Positions 60,977 through 64,000 of a stretch of 64,000 nt of DNA are shown here, one piece after another (position 1 is the first letter of the stretch; every line of letters starts with the position of its first letter). The DNA is from JAKAGZ01 sp964412105 (GTDB taxonomy: Bacteria; Bacteroidota; Ignavibacteria; Ignavibacteriales; Ignavibacteriaceae): NCBI GenBank assembly GCA_964412105.1, contig CAYPNM010000010.1, forward strand, positions 1 through 64,000, given 5' to 3'. Below the pieces are notes generated by a model that was given only the letters and a program-made list of their open reading frames with translations, made no database searches and had not been told where the DNA came from. The translations under genes and the position numbers were made by a program.

Positions 60977-62209
60977 TTATTTTTCGCTTAATAATTTTTC
61001 AACGAATCTTGTAAATTCATCAGTTAATTGTATATAGTGTTCACCGGTTCCGGGGCCCGAAAAACCCGTATTTATTTTTCTTACCCTCCCCTTCCGGTCA
61101 ATAAAAATAGTTGTGGGAAAAGCCAGTACCTTGTTAAGCATAGGTAACTTCTTGCTTGCCAGGTCTTTATCATTTGTCCCAGCCAGAAGGAGATCATATT
61201 TTATGTTAAACTTATCCCTGAACCTTTTAATTTGAGCGACTGCTCTAGCTGTGTCGTTATAATTTTCAAACATAAGAGCAATCATTTCAAGACCTTTGCT
61301 GTGATATTTATTATAAAATGGAGTAAGGAACGCAGCCTCATCCTGACAATTAGGGCACCAGCTCCCTGCCAAAGTCACGATAACTACTTTACCCTTGTAC
61401 TTCTTATCTGATAATGAAACCATTTTCCCATTCAGGTCAGGGAAAGAAAAATTAAACCTGGTATAACCTTTCTTTAGATATGTAAGTTTGTCCGGGTCAG
61501 GAAGTTTAGCATTCTTATCCCTGAATGCAGTCCACGATTCATGATAGTATAATCCTGACCAATAGCCTCCGTTAAGTTTGCCGGATTTATTAAGCCTGGC
61601 TTTAAATAGATAAGCATGCCCGCCGTCAAAGGTTGAAAGATAGATTGTGCTGTCCTTAACCTGGCCCTCAAGATACCTGTAATCTCCTGTTGGCGTTAAA
61701 AAGGTTCCTGTAAGATCAGATCCATTCTGATGAAATTCACCCACTGCCGGATAAATAGTGCCATCATCTTCAGTAAAAGTGGCGGACCATCTGCCTGTCA
61801 CATCGATATCATTTGAGGGATTCGGAAAAAATAAGTAATTGATGTTTTGTTCTGCCCTTAACGGAATAACCTGTAAGACTGCATTTGCTTTAACGAGAGT
61901 TAGATTTCCAATTAATCCTGAATCCGATTTCATAGCCTCTATAGTTGAATTAAAAGCCGGTAAATAAAGCTTCAGACTATCGTCCCAAATATGCACTTTA
62001 TCAATTTTAACGGTTTCAGCTCCATTTAATAAATTTGCAGTGTTTATTCCATCATTACTTTTAATTTCAAAATAAAATGGAAGCTTGCCGCCTGCCGTTG
62101 ATAATTCCGCACGATATTTACCCGATTCAATTTTTCGGTTTTCCTGTTTTGAGCACCCGACAAGAAATAAAGAAATAATAAATAAGAGAACAATTAATTT
62201 ACCTGACAT
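60977..62209 (-). CDS. TlpA-like thioredoxin-domain lipoprotein
   Basis: Start placed at the ATG of MSGKLIV, four codons after a TTG. The lipobox is FLVGC. Residues about 25-250 form a beta-rich domain with no family name I can give. The C-terminal 150 residues are a TlpA/ResA thioredoxin domain with active site GSWCPNCQDEA (CPNC), the cis-Pro region FPTTIFIDRKG and the conserved ALM near the domain centre. It probably reduces disulfides in envelope proteins. It precedes the NTF2-like gene. Confidence 0.85.
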   Translation of the reverse strand: MSGKLIVLLFIISLFLVGCSKQENRKIESGKYRAELSTAGGKLPFYFEIKSNDGINTANLLNGAETVKIDKVHIWDDSLKLYLPAFNSTIEAMKSDSGLIGNLTLVKANAVLQVIPLRAEQNINYLFFPNPSNDIDVTGRWSATFTEDDGTIYPAVGEFHQNGSDLTGTFLTPTGDYRYLEGQVKDSTIYLSTFDGGHAYLFKARLNKSGKLNGGYWSGLYYHESWTAFRDKNAKLPDPDKLTYLKKGYTRFNFSFPDLNGKMVSLSDKKYKGKVVIVTLAGSWCPNCQDEAAFLTPFYNKYHSKGLEMIALMFENYNDTARAVAQIKRFRDKFNIKYDLLLAGTNDKDLASKKLPMLNKVLAFPTTIFIDRKGRVRKINTGFSGPGTGEHYIQLTDEFTRFVEKLLSEK

Positions 62210-62421
62210 TAGATTTTGCAATCAAAATATTAATAATGTAAAAAGTAAATAAAGATAAAAGAATATTCAATGAATTCATATTTGATTCAATGCAATTCGG
62301 CCGGTTTAATAAATATTATATAATAGAATTTGATCAAAGGTTTCTGATTTACTACCGTTTCCATTATATTTACTATTCAATTAGTTAATAAAATATTTCA
62401 ATTTTAGGATTAGGTTCTATT

Positions 62422-63342
62422 ATGCATGCACTGGAAGTCAGGCATCTAAAAAAATCTTTCGGCAAGGTTAAGGCAGTGGATGATGCCTCATTTAATGTTC
62501 CCGAAGGAGCGGTATTTGGTCTTATCGGCAGAAATGGTGCCGGGAAAACTACTACCATAAGAATGATGATGGACATTTATATACCGGACAGCGGAGAGGT
62601 AATATTGAGAGGGGCTCCGGTAACAGAAGATTTTAAGCAGAAAGTAGGTTACCTCCCAGAAGAAAGAGGCCTTTATAAAAAAATGAATGTCTGGGATACA
62701 TTAATGTTCTTTGCTGAAATAAAAGGTAAGTCAGGCAAAGACATAGAAAGAAAAGCTAATGACTACTTAAAACGGTTTCAATTAATAGATAGAAAAGCTT
62801 CAAAAATACAGGATCTCTCAAAAGGAAATCAGCAGAAAATTCAATTTATTGCTACAATACTCCACGATCCGGAATTCCTGATTCTGGATGAACCGTTTTC
62901 AGGACTTGATCCTATCAATACCGATTTGCTTAGACAAATAATAATAGATCTGAAAGACCAGGGAAAGGTTATAATTTTATCAACACATCTTATGGATTTT
63001 GCTGAAAAAATGTGCGATCATATAGCAATGATAGACAACGGCAATATAATTTTGAACGGTTCGCTAAGAGATATAAAGGCAAAATTCGGTAATAGAAATG
63101 TGAGTTTGAATTATGACGGTGATATTTCATTCTTAGAGAATCATCAGATAGTTGAAAAGATCCAGGATTTTGGAAACACTACCGGAATTACCGTAAGGGA
63201 AGAATCGCAAACTCAGGATTTATTGAGGTTATTAATTGAGAACGATGTAAAAATCAGAAAATTTAATGCTAACGATATTTCTCTGCATGAAGTATTTGTG
63301 AGGCTTGCCGGAGATCATAATGCGGAGGTTATCAATGTTTAA
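62422..63342 (+). CDS. ABC transporter ATP-binding protein (NatA-like)
   Basis: A 306-residue ATPase with Walker A GRNGAGKTT (36-44), signature LSKGNQQK, Walker B LILDEPFSGLD and the switch His in ILSTHLM. The C-terminal extension after residue 215 is typical of the NatA/DrrA group of sodium or drug exporters. The permease gene starts 8 bp before its end, so they are translated together. Confidence 0.93.
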   Translation: MHALEVRHLKKSFGKVKAVDDASFNVPEGAVFGLIGRNGAGKTTTIRMMMDIYIPDSGEVILRGAPVTEDFKQKVGYLPEERGLYKKMNVWDTLMFFAEIKGKSGKDIERKANDYLKRFQLIDRKASKIQDLSKGNQQKIQFIATILHDPEFLILDEPFSGLDPINTDLLRQIIIDLKDQGKVIILSTHLMDFAEKMCDHIAMIDNGNIILNGSLRDIKAKFGNRNVSLNYDGDISFLENHQIVEKIQDFGNTTGITVREESQTQDLLRLLIENDVKIRKFNANDISLHEVFVRLAGDHNAEVINV

Positions 63343-64000
63343 TTTCAGAATACGCACAATTATAAAAAGAGAATTGAGAGAAAAAATCCTTAGCAAAACA
63401 TTCATTTTAATGACCGTTCTTGTCCCGGTTTTTATGTTCGGAATTTTGGCTTTCCAGACATTCCTGATTGCTTACAACGGTGAAAATAGTGCAACCCTCT
63501 TAATAGTTTCCGAATCACCTGAACTGACACAAAGCCTGAAGAATGATTTTGCTGAAATGCCTCAGGTTAAAGAGGGCAAATACAAAATTGATTTTGAGAC
63601 TGCAGGCAGCTCACAAATAACAAACAAAATTGATGCACTAAAGGGTAATTTGCTTTCAGACAAATTAACAGGAGTAGTATTTATTCCGGCATCAGCATTA
63701 AAGGATAAAAGAATAGAATATTATTCTAAAAATCCGGGCAACAATGATTTATTTGAAAAGCTCAGGGGAACAATAAACCAGGCCCTGATGGACAGTTATT
63801 TCGGCAGTAAACAATTGTCAAAAGCTGATATTGATTTCGCACGAGACAGGGTTGATTTTAATGGATTTAGAATTTCAAGTGACAATCAAGTAAAGAAATC
63901 AAATGAAGGAGCAACAATCATCTCTATGATTTTTTCTTTTATACTCTATTTCAGTTTAATGTTCATAGGGATGATGATGATGCGGTCGGTCGTTGAAGAA
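63335..64000 (+). CDS. ABC transporter permease (NatB-like), partial
   Basis: The window ends inside this gene; 222 codons are visible. It begins MFNFRIRTIIKRELREKILSK, then a membrane segment (about residues 24-46), a long extracytoplasmic part and a second hydrophobic stretch at the end (ISMIFSFILYFSLMFIGMMMM). The pattern is that of NatB/ABC-2 permeases with a large extracellular domain. It overlaps the ATPase gene by 8 bp. Confidence 0.9.
   Translation, partial: MFNFRIRTIIKRELREKILSKTFILMTVLVPVFMFGILAFQTFLIAYNGENSATLLIVSESPELTQSLKNDFAEMPQVKEGKYKIDFETAGSSQITNKIDALKGNLLSDKLTGVVFIPASALKDKRIEYYSKNPGNNDLFEKLRGTINQALMDSYFGSKQLSKADIDFARDRVDFNGFRISSDNQVKKSNEGATIISMIFSFILYFSLMFIGMMMMRSVVEE

Overview
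This window is one chromosome segment of a low-GC, Gram-negative bacterium, most likely an Ignavibacteria-type member of the Bacteroidota/Chlorobi lineage. The evidence is the mix of lipoproteins and outer-membrane barrel proteins, the MltG, Ig-like-lipoprotein and RNase Y content, a small Hc1-type histone, the thrS-infC-rpmI-rplT-pheS-pheT-zapA-rny gene order, frequent TTG start codons and weak Shine-Dalgarno signals. The lineage call is an inference from gene content and was not tested phylogenetically. I see no prophage, CRISPR array, rRNA or complete insertion sequence; nearly everything is core or lineage-specific chromosomal sequence.

Layout. 1-363 is non-coding, with a two-hairpin REP-like element and an 11-bp tandem repeat. 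364-6635 holds plsY, an HtrA protease, purB, a Prc-type C-terminal processing protease and a methyltransferase. 6.8-13.4 kb is an accessory-looking envelope module: two small secreted proteins sharing D-x-D/N-G-D-G motifs, an outer-membrane barrel candidate, a DUF4405-like membrane protein, and a sensor kinase with a sigma-54-dependent response regulator. Candidate -24/-12 elements lie ahead of both small genes. 13.4-17.6 kb starts with a roughly 100-bp palindromic MITE-like remnant, followed by a lysine-degradation pair (lysine 6-transaminase and an ALDH7-type dehydrogenase) flanking an Rrf2 regulator. 17.7-33.2 kb is mostly housekeeping: rsmI, apt, an enoyl-CoA hydratase, dusB, an MFS transporter, a CapA-like protein, the histone, an EtfD-like Fe-S oxidoreductase, bioY, a HisA-family protein with CNB and USP neighbours, a polyprenyl synthase, tatC and glyA. 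33.3-39.1 kb is a minus-strand run of glgA, gmhB, a lipoprotein, an outer-membrane protein and a TPR protein. 39.4-42.8 kb carries a SPOR lipoprotein and the distal histidine-degradation genes hutI-ftcD-fchA.

42.8-58.8 kb is a long minus-strand run. In transcription order it holds tRNA-Leu, tRNA-Val, thrS, infC, rpmI, rplT, pheS, pheT, a coiled-coil gene, zapA, a probable 6S RNA, rny, coaE, pheA, a proline dehydrogenase gene, tsaD, mltG and an Ig-like lipoprotein gene. Two points stand out. infC has no ATG, GTG or TTG start and appears to begin at AUC. The mltG product carries an N-terminal AroQ-type chorismate mutase domain with nearly all catalytic residues, ahead of the transmembrane segment, while the nearby PheA has only prephenate dehydratase and ACT domains. 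58.9-62.2 kb holds a thioredoxin-fold protein without its CxxC, a TPR lipoprotein, an NTF2-like protein and a TlpA-type thioredoxin lipoprotein. The window ends inside a NatA/NatB-like ABC exporter.

The best candidates for something undescribed are the chorismate mutase-MltG fusion, which puts an aromatic amino acid enzyme on the cytoplasmic end of a peptidoglycan-cleaving enzyme, and the sigma-54-linked secreted-protein module.
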